Shown: one piece after another, positions 16,145 through 25,799 of the stretch
Layout of the letters: every line of letters starts with the position of its first letter
Position numbering within the stretch: the stretch's first letter is position 1
Source: Alphaproteobacteria bacterium
Lineage (GTDB): Bacteria; Pseudomonadota; Alphaproteobacteria; Rhodobacterales; Rhodobacteraceae
Assembly (NCBI GenBank): GCA_030424865.1
Contig: JAUHVR010000001.1
Span: 248,001-312,000 of the forward strand
Direction: 5' to 3'
Length of the DNA stretch: 64,000 bases
Notes under the pieces: model-generated
What the model saw: only the letters and a program-made list of their open reading frames with translations
Databases searched by the model: none
What the model was told of the DNA's origin: nothing
Position numbers and translations under genes: made by a program

Positions 16145-17557
16145 TCAGACCTCGGACGCCTCGTCTTCGACCATCGCGATGCGGGTTCCCGCCTTGCTGG
16201 TCGTCACTACGCCAAGTGACTTCAACTTGCGGTGCAAGGCACTGCGCTCCATCCCCACAAAGTTCGCGGTCCGGCTGATGTTGCCGCCAAAGCGGTTGAT
16301 CTGGGTCAGCAGGTATTCGCGTTCAAAGGCTTCGCGCGCTTCGCGCAGGGGCAGGGTGGCGACCGTGCCCGACAGCACCACCCGGTCGCCTTCGACCTGG
16401 GCGGGGGCCGATTCCTGCGGCAGTTCGCGGGCCTCGATCTCGCCCGTGCCATCGCCCAGGATCAGCACTCGTTCCACCAGGTTCTTGAGCTGGCGCACGT
16501 TGCCCGGCCAGATCATCGTCTGCATCAGCGCCACCGCGTCCTCGCTGAGCTTGCGCAGGGGCAGGCCCTGCGCCTTGTTGCACAGGGCGATGAAGTGATC
16601 GGCCAGCAGCGGAATATCCTCGCGCCGTTCCTCAAGCGAGGGAACGGCAATCGGCACGACGTTCAGGCGGTGATACAGTTCCTGGCGGAAGCGCCCGGCC
16701 TCGATCTCGGCCTCAAGGCTGCGGTTGGTGGACGAGATCACCCGCAGGTCGACCCGCACCTTGTCCGACCCGCCAACGCGGGTGAATTGCTGATCGACCA
16801 GCACGCGCAGGATCTTGGACTGGGTGCCAAGTGGCATGTCGGCGACCTCGTCGAAATAGATCACCCCGCCGTGGGCCTGTTCCAGCAGACCCGGTTCCAC
16901 ACCACGGTCCGCACCTTCCCGGCCAAAAAGCACCTGTTCCATCGACTCGGGCGAAACACCGGCGCAATTCACGGTCACAAAGGGCGCCGAGGCGCGGTTC
17001 GAATGCGCGTGGATATAGCGCGCCGCGACTTCCTTGCCGCTGCCTGCAGGGCCGCTCAGCATCACGCGGCCGTTCGACTTGGTGACCTTGTCGAGCTGGC
17101 TGACCAGCGTGCGGAACGAGGCGCTGTCGCCCACCATCTCGGCCGCCTGACTGTCGCGGCGCTTGAGCTTCTGGTTTTCCCGTCGCAGGCGCGAGGTTTC
17201 CATCGCACGGCGGATCACCACCAGCAGCTGGTCGATGTTGAACGGCTTTTCGATGAAGTCGTAGGCCCCCTGCTTGATCGCCGCGACCGCGATCTCGATG
17301 TTGCCATGCCCCGAGATGATCACCACCGGCACCTCGGGGTTGTCACGCTTGACCGCCTTCAGGATGTCGATGCCATCCATCTTGCTGTCCTTCAGCCAGA
17401 TATCGAGGATCAGCAGGGCAGGCGGCTCGGCGTTGATCTCGGCCATCGCTTCGTTCGAGGTGCCCGCCAGACGGGTGGTATAGCCCTCGTCTTCGAGGAT
17501 GTCCCCGATCAGCTCACGGATGTCGCGTTCGTCGTCAACAATCAGAATGTCGCTCAT
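16145..17557 (-). CDS. ntrX: Nitrogen/redox response regulator NtrX
   Basis: 470-aa NtrC-family response regulator paired with NtrY. The receiver domain has the acidic pocket VDDE and the phosphoacceptor Asp52 in LLILDIW. The AAA+ domain has an altered Walker A, SGPAGSGKE, and Walker B GGVIYFDEVAD. The segment where sigma-54 activators carry GAFTGA reads FGREGADRGVEPGLLEQ, so the sigma-54 contact loop is absent. A Fis-type helix-turn-helix (GGNISRTANFVGMERSALHRKLKSLG) ends the protein. It follows ntrY by 12 bases and ends the ntr run. Confidence 0.96.
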   Translation of the reverse strand: MSDILIVDDERDIRELIGDILEDEGYTTRLAGTSNEAMAEINAEPPALLILDIWLKDSKMDGIDILKAVKRDNPEVPVVIISGHGNIEIAVAAIKQGAYDFIEKPFNIDQLLVVIRRAMETSRLRRENQKLKRRDSQAAEMVGDSASFRTLVSQLDKVTKSNGRVMLSGPAGSGKEVAARYIHAHSNRASAPFVTVNCAGVSPESMEQVLFGREGADRGVEPGLLEQAHGGVIYFDEVADMPLGTQSKILRVLVDQQFTRVGGSDKVRVDLRVISSTNRSLEAEIEAGRFRQELYHRLNVVPIAVPSLEERREDIPLLADHFIALCNKAQGLPLRKLSEDAVALMQTMIWPGNVRQLKNLVERVLILGDGTGEIEARELPQESAPAQVEGDRVVLSGTVATLPLREAREAFEREYLLTQINRFGGNISRTANFVGMERSALHRKLKSLGVVTTSKAGTRIAMVEDEASEV

Positions 17558-17569
17558 GTGCGCCTCGTC

Positions 17570-19891
17570 TTACCCTTCGATTTCCGCTTCCTCTGACAGC
17601 CGGGTGTCCCCGCTGATCGGAAGTCTCACAATGGCCATTGCGCCCGCATGGGCCGAACCGTCAAAAACGGGCGCGTCTTCCAGAACCAGCGTGCCGCCGT
17701 GTTCCTCGATGATTTTCTTGACAATCGGCAGCCCAAGACCTGTGCCCTTGTCCCGCGTGGTGACATAGGGCTCAAACAGCCGGGCGCGATCTTCGGGCAG
17801 GCCGATGCCGTTGTCGGCGATGCGGATCTCGACGTTGCCGTCATCCTGTGTGCAACTGACGCGGATCTGCGGTTCGAACCCTTCGGGTGCGCCTTTTTCC
17901 TGCAGGCTGACGATTGCCTCGCCCGCGTTCTTGATCAGGTTGGTCAGGGCCTGGCTGATCATTGTGGCGTCCAGTTCCGCGTTCATCCGGCCGCTGGGGA
18001 TCGCGTTCACGAACCGCACGTCGGGTTGCCCGTTTTCCTGCAGCAGAACCGTGGCGCGCAGCAGCGCCAGGATATCCTCGTGCTTGCGCTCGGGCTCGGG
18101 CATGCGCGCGAATTTGGAAAATTCATCGACGATGCGGCGCAGGTCGCCGGTCTGCCGGACAATGACATCGGTCATCTGGTCCAGGCTCTCGGCATCTGCG
18201 TCTTCCAGCTTGCGGCTGAACTTGCGGCGGATGCGTTCGGCGGACAGCTGGATGGGCGTCAGAGGGTTCTTGATCTCATGCGCAATGCGCCGCGCCACGT
18301 CGCCCCAGGCCGCCATCCGCTGGGCGCTGACCAGGTTGGTGACGTCGTCAAAGGCGACCACGTACCCTTCGAGTCCGCCATCCGCCCGACGCCGCGTGGC
18401 AACCCGGACAAGCAGGTTTTCAAGCCGGCCATTGCGGCTGACCTTGACCTCTTCCTGAGCGGTTTCGACTGCGGTGTTGCGCAGACGGTCAAACAGAGGC
18501 CCGAATTCGGGCACCGCCACATGAATGGCGACCGCGCGCTGCGTGCCCTGCCAATCCAGCAGCTTCTCGGCCGAGCGGTTCACAAAGGTGATCCGCCCGT
18601 CGGCGTCCAGCCCAACGACACCCGAGGTCACCGAGCTTAGTACGGAATCAAAGAGCCGCTGCCGCCGCTCGATCTGGCGGGTGTTTTCCAGCAGCGTTTC
18701 GCGCTGGCCCTTCAGTTGACGCGTCATCTGGTTGAAATAGCGGGACAGCATGGCGATTTCGTCATCGCCGTCTTCCTCGACCACCTGCACGTCCAGATCG
18801 CCGGTGCCGACCCGCTGTGCGGCGCCCGTCAGACGGCCAACAGGACGCGACAGGCGCTCGGCAAACCACATGCCCAGCCAGACAGAGGCCAGGATCAGCA
18901 GGATGGCAAAGCCCAGATAGAGCAGCGCAAAGTCAAACAGCCGTCGCCCCCGTTCGCTTTCCTGCTGCTGATAAAACCGCGCGGTTTCCTGGGTTTCGTC
19001 CAGGAGTTTCAGGATGTCGCCATCCACGTCTCGGGTCACATAGAGGAACCGATCGGAAAAGGCGTTCAGGGGCCGCAGGGCGCGGTATTCGTTGGTGTCC
19101 CAGTCGGGGATCAGCACGATGCCTTCGGACCGGGCAAGCGCAAGTTGCTCTTCCGTCGGTCGTTCGAAATCAAACCGGTAGGACCGTTCGCCGCGCAGCC
19201 GCAGTTCGCCGGTGCCATCGACGATAAAGGCCTCGCGCAGGCCGCGCTGGATGCGCGACTGGCCCTGGCTCAGGACCTGACGCAACTCGCCTTCGCTGAT
19301 CAGGAAATTTGCCCGCCGCGTCGCGTCCAGAAAGTTGCCAAGAACCACGGTGTCCTGCGTCAGCCCATCGCTTTGGTCCTGTTCATAGGCCACGGCGGCG
19401 TTGAGCGAGGCGCCGACCACGGCGCGGACGCGGTCCGAGAACCAGGTTTCAAGCCCGATGTTGATCGTCAGAACGGCAAAGACCGCGACCGTGATCGTCG
19501 GTAAAAGCGCCATGACGGCAAAGACGCCCGTCAGGCGCAGGTGTAGGCGGGAACCCGCCGACTTGGCCCTCCGATCGGCCACCATGCGGGCCACGCGGGC
19601 CAGAACCAGCGCCGCAACGGCGAGAATGTAGATCAGGTCCAGCAAAAGGGTGAGTCGCAGTTCCATCGAACTGACGCCCAGCCCAAAGGGCCCCATGACC
19701 ATGAAAGTCAGGAATGCGAGGATGGGTCCGAGGATCACAAGGCCCAGCGTCGCCACGTTCTGGACGCGGCGCTGCCTGCGAAGCCTGCTGATGCTCGACC
19801 AATTCAATCTGCGTGCCGCAGTGGCCACAGAACTACCTCTTGTTGATGCGCCGCCGAAGCGACTGACCGCCGTTTGTTGTGATCCTGCCAC
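17570..19891 (-). CDS. ntrY: Sensor histidine kinase NtrY
   Basis: 773-aa membrane kinase that phosphorylates NtrX. Three or four N-terminal membrane helices and a periplasmic segment are followed by another helix near residue 310 and a HAMP domain (ERLSRPVGRLTGAAQRVGTGDL). A PAS domain (DSVLSSVTSGVVGLDADGRI) and the HisKA box [21 protein letters not shown] come next. The ATPase N box is NLIKNAGEAI and the G boxes are DNGIGLPE and GTGLGLPIVKKI. The only sensible start is a GTG at 19891, 32 bases after ntrC. It is known in relatives to respond to nitrogen and redox conditions. Confidence 0.95.
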   Translation of the reverse strand: MAGSQQTAVSRFGGASTRGSSVATAARRLNWSSISRLRRQRRVQNVATLGLVILGPILAFLTFMVMGPFGLGVSSMELRLTLLLDLIYILAVAALVLARVARMVADRRAKSAGSRLHLRLTGVFAVMALLPTITVAVFAVLTINIGLETWFSDRVRAVVGASLNAAVAYEQDQSDGLTQDTVVLGNFLDATRRANFLISEGELRQVLSQGQSRIQRGLREAFIVDGTGELRLRGERSYRFDFERPTEEQLALARSEGIVLIPDWDTNEYRALRPLNAFSDRFLYVTRDVDGDILKLLDETQETARFYQQQESERGRRLFDFALLYLGFAILLILASVWLGMWFAERLSRPVGRLTGAAQRVGTGDLDVQVVEEDGDDEIAMLSRYFNQMTRQLKGQRETLLENTRQIERRQRLFDSVLSSVTSGVVGLDADGRITFVNRSAEKLLDWQGTQRAVAIHVAVPEFGPLFDRLRNTAVETAQEEVKVSRNGRLENLLVRVATRRRADGGLEGYVVAFDDVTNLVSAQRMAAWGDVARRIAHEIKNPLTPIQLSAERIRRKFSRKLEDADAESLDQMTDVIVRQTGDLRRIVDEFSKFARMPEPERKHEDILALLRATVLLQENGQPDVRFVNAIPSGRMNAELDATMISQALTNLIKNAGEAIVSLQEKGAPEGFEPQIRVSCTQDDGNVEIRIADNGIGLPEDRARLFEPYVTTRDKGTGLGLPIVKKIIEEHGGTLVLEDAPVFDGSAHAGAMAIVRLPISGDTRLSEEAEIEG

Positions 19892-19923
19892 TGTATCAGT
19901 GGGGCCACGGTTATGTTGCGGTT

Positions 19924-21294
19924 TTACATCAACTTGCGGCGGCGTGTCACCTGAATATCGAGGTCAGTGATCTTTTTGCGCAACGTATTCCGGTTGATAC
20001 CCAGCAGGTCCGCGCATTTCGCCTGATTTCCGCCGGTGGCGTCCAGCGCGATCTCGATCAGCGGGGCCTCGACCTCGCGCAGGATGCGACCATACAGGCC
20101 CGGAGGCGGCAGCATGTTGCCGTGCAGATCAAAGTAGCGTCGCAGATGCCGCGCGACCGAGGCGCCCAGCTTTTCATTGTCGCTGCCCGACAGGACCGGG
20201 CCCATCTCGGGCTGGTTGCCCAGAACGGCCTCGACCTCGGCGCGGGTGATCTCTTCGGCGCGGCTGGTCAGGCTCAGGCGGCGCACGGCGTTTTCCAGCT
20301 GGCGGACGTTGCCGGGCCAGCTGTAGGCGCGGAACAGCTCTTTGGCATCCTCAGATAGCCAGCGCTTGGGGCTGCCTTCGCGTTCGGTCCGGCCCAGGAA
20401 GTGCTCGGTCAGCAGTTCGATGTCGTCGACCCGTTCGCGCAAGCTGGGCACATGCAATGTCGCGCCGCCAAGCCGGTAGTACAGATCCTGCCGCACGCGG
20501 CCCTCTTCCATGGCGTTCGACAGATCGCCCTGGCTGGTCGCCATAAACCGCGGCACGTGTTCCCCCGGCACATCCATCATGCGCACGATCCGGGCCTGGA
20601 TCTCGTCGTCGATGTCGGCAATCTCGTCGATCAGCAGCGTGCCGCCCTTGACGCGGGCCAGCACGCGCGCCGGACCTTCGAGGTCGGACAGATCGGCGGC
20701 TGTCACGGTGACAAAGGGCAGGGTGCGCCGGTCCGAGAAATCGTGAATGGCGCGTGCAATCAAGGACTTGCCGGTGCCGCTTTCGCCGGAAATGAGCACC
20801 GGCAGATCGGTGTTCATAACCCGTGCCACAAGGCGATAGAGCGCCTGCATCGCGGCGGTCTTGCCCACCAGCGGCAGCTCATCGGGATCTTCCGAGACTT
20901 CGACCGCCGGTTCACGCGAAGGCGCGCGCTGGCGCACTTCCAGCGCCCGTGCCGTGCGTTTCATCAGGTCGGGCAGGTCAAAGGGTTTGGGCAGATAGTC
21001 ATACGCCTCGGCCTCGGCGGCCTGAATGGCGGTCATGATGGTGTTCTGCGCCGAGATCACGATGACCGGCAGACCGGGGCGGTCCTGGCTGATCTTGGGC
21101 AGCATCTCAAGCCCGTTGCCATCGGGCATGACCACGTCAGAAATCACCACGTCGCCCTTGCCCTCGCCCACCCAACGCATCAGCGTGGTCAGCGAGCTGG
21201 TCGCATGAACCTTGCACCCGGCGCGGGTCAGCGCCTGGGTCAGAACCGTCCGGATCGTGCGGTCGTCGTCGGCAACTAGAACCGTTCCATCCAT
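19924..21294 (-). CDS. ntrC: Nitrogen regulation response regulator NtrC, sigma-54-loop-less type
   Basis: 456-aa transcription activator of nitrogen-assimilation genes. The receiver domain carries Asp53 in [13 protein letters not shown]; the AAA+ domain has Walker [10 protein letters not shown] and Walker [13 protein letters not shown] short ARVLARVK segment replaces the usual GAFTGA loop. This matches Rhodobacter capsulatus NtrC, which activates the housekeeping polymerase rather than sigma-54. The C-terminal helix-turn-helix is [22 protein letters not shown]. The ATG at 21294 overlaps the ntrB stop (TGATG); a GTG just before it is also possible. Confidence 0.95.
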   Translation of the reverse strand: MDGTVLVADDDRTIRTVLTQALTRAGCKVHATSSLTTLMRWVGEGKGDVVISDVVMPDGNGLEMLPKISQDRPGLPVIVISAQNTIMTAIQAAEAEAYDYLPKPFDLPDLMKRTARALEVRQRAPSREPAVEVSEDPDELPLVGKTAAMQALYRLVARVMNTDLPVLISGESGTGKSLIARAIHDFSDRRTLPFVTVTAADLSDLEGPARVLARVKGGTLLIDEIADIDDEIQARIVRMMDVPGEHVPRFMATSQGDLSNAMEEGRVRQDLYYRLGGATLHVPSLRERVDDIELLTEHFLGRTEREGSPKRWLSEDAKELFRAYSWPGNVRQLENAVRRLSLTSRAEEITRAEVEAVLGNQPEMGPVLSGSDNEKLGASVARHLRRYFDLHGNMLPPPGLYGRILREVEAPLIEIALDATGGNQAKCADLLGINRNTLRKKITDLDIQVTRRRKLM

Positions 21295-22376
21295 CACTTA
21301 CTCTCCTCGGTTTGGCGTGGGGCGAGCGGCAGCGAGATACGGAACACGGTCCGCCCCGGCACTGACTCCACGGAGATCCAACCGTCGTGGTCGGATATGA
21401 TTTTGCTTACCAGCGCCAGGCCAAGCCCGGTGCCATTCTCTTTGCCGGACACGAAGGGATCAAAGATGTCGCCCTTGATGTCCTGCGGCAGCCCCGGTCC
21501 GTCGTCGATGATCTCGATCTGCAGGGGCAGGGACTGGCCCGTGCCATCTGCGCGACGCAGGCGGAAACTGTGTTCGTAAAAACTGTGCAGCCGGATGGTG
21601 CCCGATTTTCCATCCGAGGCCTCGGCGGCGTTTTTCAACAGGTTCAGCACAACCTGCAGCAGCTGATCGGGATCGCCATAAGCCATCGGCAGCGAGGGGT
21701 CGTAATCCTCGATGATCTTCATATGCGCGCCAAAGCCCAGCACGGCGGATCGGCGCGCGCGGTCCAGCACATCGTGGATGTTGACCGGGCTGCGTTCGGG
21801 CGGGCGCAGGTTGCCGAATTGCTCGACCTGTTCCAGCAGCTTCACGATGCGCCGGGTCTCGGCCACGATGAGATCGGTCAGCTCGAGGTCGTCCGTGCTC
21901 AGGTTCATCGACAGAAGCTGCGCGGCCCCGGTGATGCCGGCGAGCGGGTTCTTGATCTCATGCGCCAGCATCTCGGCCATGCCGATGGCGGATTTGGCGG
22001 CGGATTTGACCGAATGGCTTTGTGTCATGCGCCCGGCCAGTTCGCGCGGGCTGATCAGCATGATCATCCAGCCGGGCTGCCCCTGCAACGGGGCAATCGA
22101 CAGGTTGCACACAAGCGGCGCGCGCTTGCCGGTGCCGACATCGACGTCGTTCACAAAAAGCGGCGTGCCTTGATCCCGGGCGCGCTCAAAGCTGGCTTCA
22201 AGCGGGGCGTCCACGGCCAGACGATCCCAGATCGGCTGGCCCAGCAGCCAGCGGGCCGAGTTGTTCATGAACCCTTCGGCAGCGGGATTCATGTCGGCGA
22301 TCATGTCATCGCCGTCCAGCAGGATGGCCGGGATCGGCAGCGAGGACCACAGCGCGAATTCAAGCTCTGCGTTCAT
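21294..22376 (-). CDS. ntrB: Nitrogen regulation sensor kinase NtrB
   Basis: 360-aa cytoplasmic histidine kinase/phosphatase that sets NtrC phosphorylation under control of PII. No membrane segments. An N-terminal PAS domain ([18 protein letters not shown]) precedes the HisKA box [20 protein letters not shown] with His139. The ATPase domain follows, with [22 protein letters not shown] and [12 protein letters not shown]. It overlaps dusB by ATGA at its start and ntrC at its end, so dusB-ntrB-ntrC is one translationally coupled operon. Confidence 0.96.
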   Translation of the reverse strand: MNAELEFALWSSLPIPAILLDGDDMIADMNPAAEGFMNNSARWLLGQPIWDRLAVDAPLEASFERARDQGTPLFVNDVDVGTGKRAPLVCNLSIAPLQGQPGWMIMLISPRELAGRMTQSHSVKSAAKSAIGMAEMLAHEIKNPLAGITGAAQLLSMNLSTDDLELTDLIVAETRRIVKLLEQVEQFGNLRPPERSPVNIHDVLDRARRSAVLGFGAHMKIIEDYDPSLPMAYGDPDQLLQVVLNLLKNAAEASDGKSGTIRLHSFYEHSFRLRRADGTGQSLPLQIEIIDDGPGLPQDIKGDIFDPFVSGKENGTGLGLALVSKIISDHDGWISVESVPGRTVFRISLPLAPRQTEESK

Positions 22377-23356
22377 GCCGCTTGCCTTTCTTCAGACATC
22401 ATGGCGCTTGGCATTCGGGTCAGAACGTCCTTGGGGGTCTTGGCGGTCAGCACCTCGCGGCGCAGGGCTTGTGGCGTTCCGGCCTCGTCCATGTACCAGC
22501 CCAGATGTTTGCGCGCGACGCGCAGGCCCAGGTCGGGGCCGTAAAAAGTCAACATGTCTTCATAATGCTCGCACACCAGATCGCTGAGCGACCGGCCGGT
22601 TGGGATATCAGGGGGCGTCAGCCCATAAAGCTCGGCGGCGACCTGCGCCAGTACCCAGGGCCGTCCCTGTGCGCCACGTCCGATCATCACCCCATCCGCG
22701 CCAGATTGGTCCAGCGCCTGACGCGCCGTTGCGGCGCAGACAATGTCGCCATTTGCGATGACTGGGATCGAGACCGCGTCCTTGACGGCGCGAATCGCGG
22801 CCCAGTCAGCGTGCCCCTTGTAGAACTGGCAGCGGGTGCGTCCGTGAATGGTGATCATGCGGATGCCCGCAGCCTCGGCCCGCGCCGCCAGATCTGCGGC
22901 GTTCAGGCAATCGTGGTCCCATCCCAGTCGCGTCTTCAGGGTTACGGGCACTTTCACCGCGCCCACCACCGCGTCGATCAGCGTCAGCGCGTGATCCACA
23001 TCCCGAAGCAGCGCCGAGCCGGAATAGCCGCCCACCACCTTTTTGGCGGGGCAGCCCATGTTGATGTCGATGACCCTTGCTCCGTTGGCTTCGACCATGC
23101 GCGCCGCCTCGGCCATCCAATAGGGATCGCGTCCGGCCAGCTGCACCGAGGTATTGGCCTGGGCAAATCCAAGCTCGGCCTTTTCGCGTACACCGACCTT
23201 GCCTTGCACCATCTCCTGGCTCGCCACCATCTCGCTCACGACAAGGCCCGCGCCAAAGCGCGCAACCAAAGAGCGAAAGGGCAAGTCGGTGATCCCTGCG
23301 AGAGGAGACAGGAACACCGGGAAGGGGACCGCGATATCGCGCAGCAGGGAAGTCAA
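22373..23356 (-). CDS. dusB: tRNA dihydrouridine synthase DusB (NifR3)
   Basis: 327-aa FMN enzyme that reduces uridines in the tRNA D-loop. The TIM-barrel start LSPLAGITDLPFRSL, the catalytic-Cys motif INMGCPAKKVVGGYSGSAL and the phosphate-binding segment GVMIGRGAQGRPWVL are all present. In Rhodobacter the same gene, named nifR3, is the first cistron of the ntr operon, as here. The start is a TTG at 23356 with AAGGA 8 bases upstream; I see no better codon. Confidence 0.95.
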   Translation of the reverse strand: MTSLLRDIAVPFPVFLSPLAGITDLPFRSLVARFGAGLVVSEMVASQEMVQGKVGVREKAELGFAQANTSVQLAGRDPYWMAEAARMVEANGARVIDINMGCPAKKVVGGYSGSALLRDVDHALTLIDAVVGAVKVPVTLKTRLGWDHDCLNAADLAARAEAAGIRMITIHGRTRCQFYKGHADWAAIRAVKDAVSIPVIANGDIVCAATARQALDQSGADGVMIGRGAQGRPWVLAQVAAELYGLTPPDIPTGRSLSDLVCEHYEDMLTFYGPDLGLRVARKHLGWYMDEAGTPQALRREVLTAKTPKDVLTRMPSAMMSEERQAA

Positions 23357-23446
23357 ACGCCTATTCCTTGAGCAAGTAACAGTCAGGTAATCACAACCGG
23401 GCTAACCAGCAACGATACAAGCAGCTTTCTGTAACGGTCTTGAGGC

Positions 23447-23469
23447 ATTTGCACAATAAATGTGCAAAT
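23447..23469. promoter_or_regulatory. Candidate NtrC-binding dyad between dusB-ntr operon and ispDF
   Basis: ATTTGCACA and TGTGCAAAT are perfect inverted arms around ATAAA. The core TGCAC-N7-GTGCA has the same half-sites and spacing as the enteric NtrC consensus (TGCACC-N5-GGTGCA). It lies about 90 bases upstream of dusB and about 70 upstream of ispDF, which diverge here. NtrC control of its own operon is the obvious reading, but is inferred from the motif alone. Confidence 0.55.
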
Positions 23470-23535
23470 TCCCCTGGGGCATTGTCCCGGGGGCGCGCAA
23501 TTCGTAAACACCGACAGGGACGAAAGGCTTATCGA

Positions 23536-24675
23536 ATGAAAACCGCCGTTGTCATTGTCGCCGCAGGCCGCGGTACCCGGGCCGGAGGGCCGATTGCCAA
23601 GCAATGGCAGGCAGTCGCGGGCCGTCCCGTCGCACTTTGGACACTGTCCAAGTTTAGCCGATTCTCTCAGGTCGTTGTGGTTGTTTCTGCCCCTGATCTC
23701 GAGTTTGCGAGTCAGGTGTTCGCAGGGCATGACGTTCAGCTTGTCCAGGGCGGCGCGGATCGTGCGGCCTCGGTCCGGGCGGGGCTAGAGGCCCTGGCGG
23801 ACACAGCCAGCGGGGCGCCGGATCTTGTGCTGATACATGATGTTGCGCGGCCCTGCGTTCCGGATGCCGTCATCGACGGCGTCGTTGCGGCGCTTGATGC
23901 TTCGCCGGCCGCGGCCCCGGCAATTGCCGTGACCGATGCACTTTGGACGGGCGCAGATGGCAAGGTCACCGGCACCCGGGACCGCACGGGGCTTTTCCGG
24001 GCACAGACCCCTCAGGGGTTCCACTTCGCCCCGATCCTGGCGGCGCACCGCACTCACCCCGGCGGCGCGGCGGACGATGTGCAGGTTGCGCGCGATGCGG
24101 GCCTTGACGTCGCAATCGTTCCGGGGTCAGAGCAGAACCTCAAGATCACCACGCCCGAGGATTTTGCCCGGGCGGCCAAACTTCTGGAGCCAGACATGGA
24201 TGTGCGCCTGGGCAATGGATTTGACGTACACGCCTTTGAACCCGGCGATCACGTTGTGCTGTGTGGCGTCAAGGTGCCCCATACGGCGGCGCTGAAGGGG
24301 CATTCGGATGCCGACGTAGGCATGCACGCGGTGACCGACGCCATCTATGGCGCGCTGGCCGAAGGCGACATCGGCCGCCATTTCCCGCCCAGCGATCCGC
24401 AGTGGAAGGGGGCCGACAGCCAGATCTTTCTGCGCCACGCCGTCGAGCTTGCCGCCGCCAAGGGCTATGCGATCTCCAATGTCGATTGTACGCTGATCTG
24501 CGAACGTCCCAAGGTGGGGCCGCATGCGGCGGCGATGATGGAAAAGATGTCTGATATCATGGGGTTGCGGGTCGATCAGGTCTCGGTCAAGGCGACCACC
24601 TCGGAAAAGCTGGGCTTCACGGGCCGCGAAGAGGGCATTGCGGCGCTGGCCACCGCGACATTGGTGAAACCATGA
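23536..24675 (+). CDS. ispDF: Bifunctional IspD/IspF isoprenoid enzyme
   Basis: 379-aa fusion catalysing two steps of the MEP pathway: formation of CDP-methylerythritol (IspD) and cyclisation to methylerythritol cyclodiphosphate (IspF). The IspD part (1 to about 215) has [13 protein letters not shown], the CTP loop, and [11 protein letters not shown]. The IspF part (from about 220) begins [13 protein letters not shown] with the metal-binding Asp/His, then [19 protein letters not shown] and [17 protein letters not shown]. This fusion is common in alphaproteobacteria. The ATG at 23536 has AAAGG just upstream. It is coupled to pgpA by a 4-base overlap. Confidence 0.97.
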   Translation: MKTAVVIVAAGRGTRAGGPIAKQWQAVAGRPVALWTLSKFSRFSQVVVVVSAPDLEFASQVFAGHDVQLVQGGADRAASVRAGLEALADTASGAPDLVLIHDVARPCVPDAVIDGVVAALDASPAAAPAIAVTDALWTGADGKVTGTRDRTGLFRAQTPQGFHFAPILAAHRTHPGGAADDVQVARDAGLDVAIVPGSEQNLKITTPEDFARAAKLLEPDMDVRLGNGFDVHAFEPGDHVVLCGVKVPHTAALKGHSDADVGMHAVTDAIYGALAEGDIGRHFPPSDPQWKGADSQIFLRHAVELAAAKGYAISNVDCTLICERPKVGPHAAAMMEKMSDIMGLRVDQVSVKATTSEKLGFTGREEGIAALATATLVKP

Positions 24676-25166
24676 GGCTCAGCCAGTTGATCGCCACCGT
24701 GGGCGGGGTTGGGTATCTGCGTCCGGCGCCTGGAACCTGGGGCTCGCTTGCGGCGCTGCCGCTGGCTTGGGCCGTCTGGCAGATCGGCGGGCTCTGGCTT
24801 TTCCTGCTGGCGGTTCTTGGCACCTTCGTCAAAGGCTGGTGGGCCACGGCGCGCGAAACCCAAGGCGCCACGGATCACGACCCGTCCGAGATCGTCATCG
24901 ACGAAGTGGCGGGGCAGTTCATCGCGCTTTTGCCGGTTATGATCGGGGCTACGGCCATGGGCGCGGATGTTTTGCGGCTTTGGCCCGGGTGGATCGCGGC
25001 CTTTGTGCTGTTCCGACTTTTTGACATCTGGAAACCCGGCCCGGTCGGATGGGCCGACCGCATGGGTACGCCACTGGGCGTTATGCTGGACGACGTGATC
25101 GCCGGGGTCTTGGCAGCGGTGGGTGTCTGCGCCTTGGCAGCCCTGTCACACGGGGTACTGATGTGA
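24672..25166 (+). CDS. pgpA: Phosphatidylglycerophosphatase A
   Basis: 164-aa inner-membrane phosphatase that makes phosphatidylglycerol from its phosphate. The N-terminal [18 protein letters not shown]-like segment (here [20 protein letters not shown]) and [18 protein letters not shown], with the acidic catalytic residues, are the family signature. [14 protein letters not shown] and DDVIAGVLA follow, with about four hydrophobic helices. Its ATG overlaps the ispDF stop, and its stop overlaps the GTG of the next gene. Confidence 0.94.
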   Translation: MRLSQLIATVGGVGYLRPAPGTWGSLAALPLAWAVWQIGGLWLFLLAVLGTFVKGWWATARETQGATDHDPSEIVIDEVAGQFIALLPVMIGATAMGADVLRLWPGWIAAFVLFRLFDIWKPGPVGWADRMGTPLGVMLDDVIAGVLAAVGVCALAALSHGVLM

Positions 25167-25642
25167 CCGAGGGGCAGGCGCAGACCATCCTTGCCACCGC
25201 GCGGGCCAAGGGCCTGACCGTGACCTGCGCCGAAAGCTGCACTGGCGGCTTGGTCGCCGCCGCGCTGACCGACATCGCCGGATCGTCCGAGATCTTTGAG
25301 CGCGGGTTCGTGACCTACTCGAACCTCGCCAAGACCGAGATGCTGGGGGTCGATCCCGCAACGCTGGACGCACATGGCGCGGTCAGCGAGCAGGTCGCCC
25401 GGCAGATGGCCGAGGGGGCAAGGGCCGCGGCGCGGGCCGATGTGGCGGTGTCGATCACCGGCATCGCCGGGCCGGGTGGGTCCGAGTTCAAGCCCGAGGG
25501 GCGGGTCTGTTTCGGCCTGTCCACGGCCCGCGGCACCGAAACGGAAACTGTCGAATTCGGCGCGCTGGGGCGCGCGAACGTGCGTCAGAAGTCGACGGAA
25601 CACGCGTTGAACCTGCTGCTGAACGCAGCAAACGAACTCTGA
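25163..25642 (+). CDS. pncC: CinA C-terminal-domain nicotinamide-nucleotide amidohydrolase
   Basis: 159-aa stand-alone CinA-C protein; members deamidate nicotinamide mononucleotide, recycling it to nicotinate mononucleotide for NAD. The signature TVTCAESCTGGLVAAALTDI (the catalytic Ser/Cys region) and SITGIAGPGGS are intact. No N-terminal MoaB-like domain is present, normal for this group. The start is a GTG at 25163 inside the pgpA stop codon (GTGA), which also gives the right N-terminus. It is the last gene of the ispDF-pgpA-pncC operon. Confidence 0.93.
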   Translation: MTEGQAQTILATARAKGLTVTCAESCTGGLVAAALTDIAGSSEIFERGFVTYSNLAKTEMLGVDPATLDAHGAVSEQVARQMAEGARAAARADVAVSITGIAGPGGSEFKPEGRVCFGLSTARGTETETVEFGALGRANVRQKSTEHALNLLLNAANEL

Positions 25643-25688
25643 TTGAAATATAGGCGTTTCCGCCAAAAACGGCCTAAAAAACGAACAG

Positions 25689-25707
25689 TTTGCGTATTGC
25701 CCGCAAA
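25689..25707. promoter_or_regulatory. Inverted repeat upstream of amtB
   Basis: TTTGCG and CGCAAA flank a 7-base spacer, about 95 bases before the amtB start. The half-site TTTGC is shared with the dyad upstream of the ntr operon, although the spacing is two bases shorter. A role in nitrogen control of amtB is plausible but unproven. Confidence 0.35.
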
Positions 25708-25799
25708 ATAAGCCGTCATTTTCCACATCGCCTCTTTTTTCCTCGTCTCGCGTCCTGTGTGTCGCTGGCAACGGAAAAATCCGAGGGAAGGAAGAGGAA

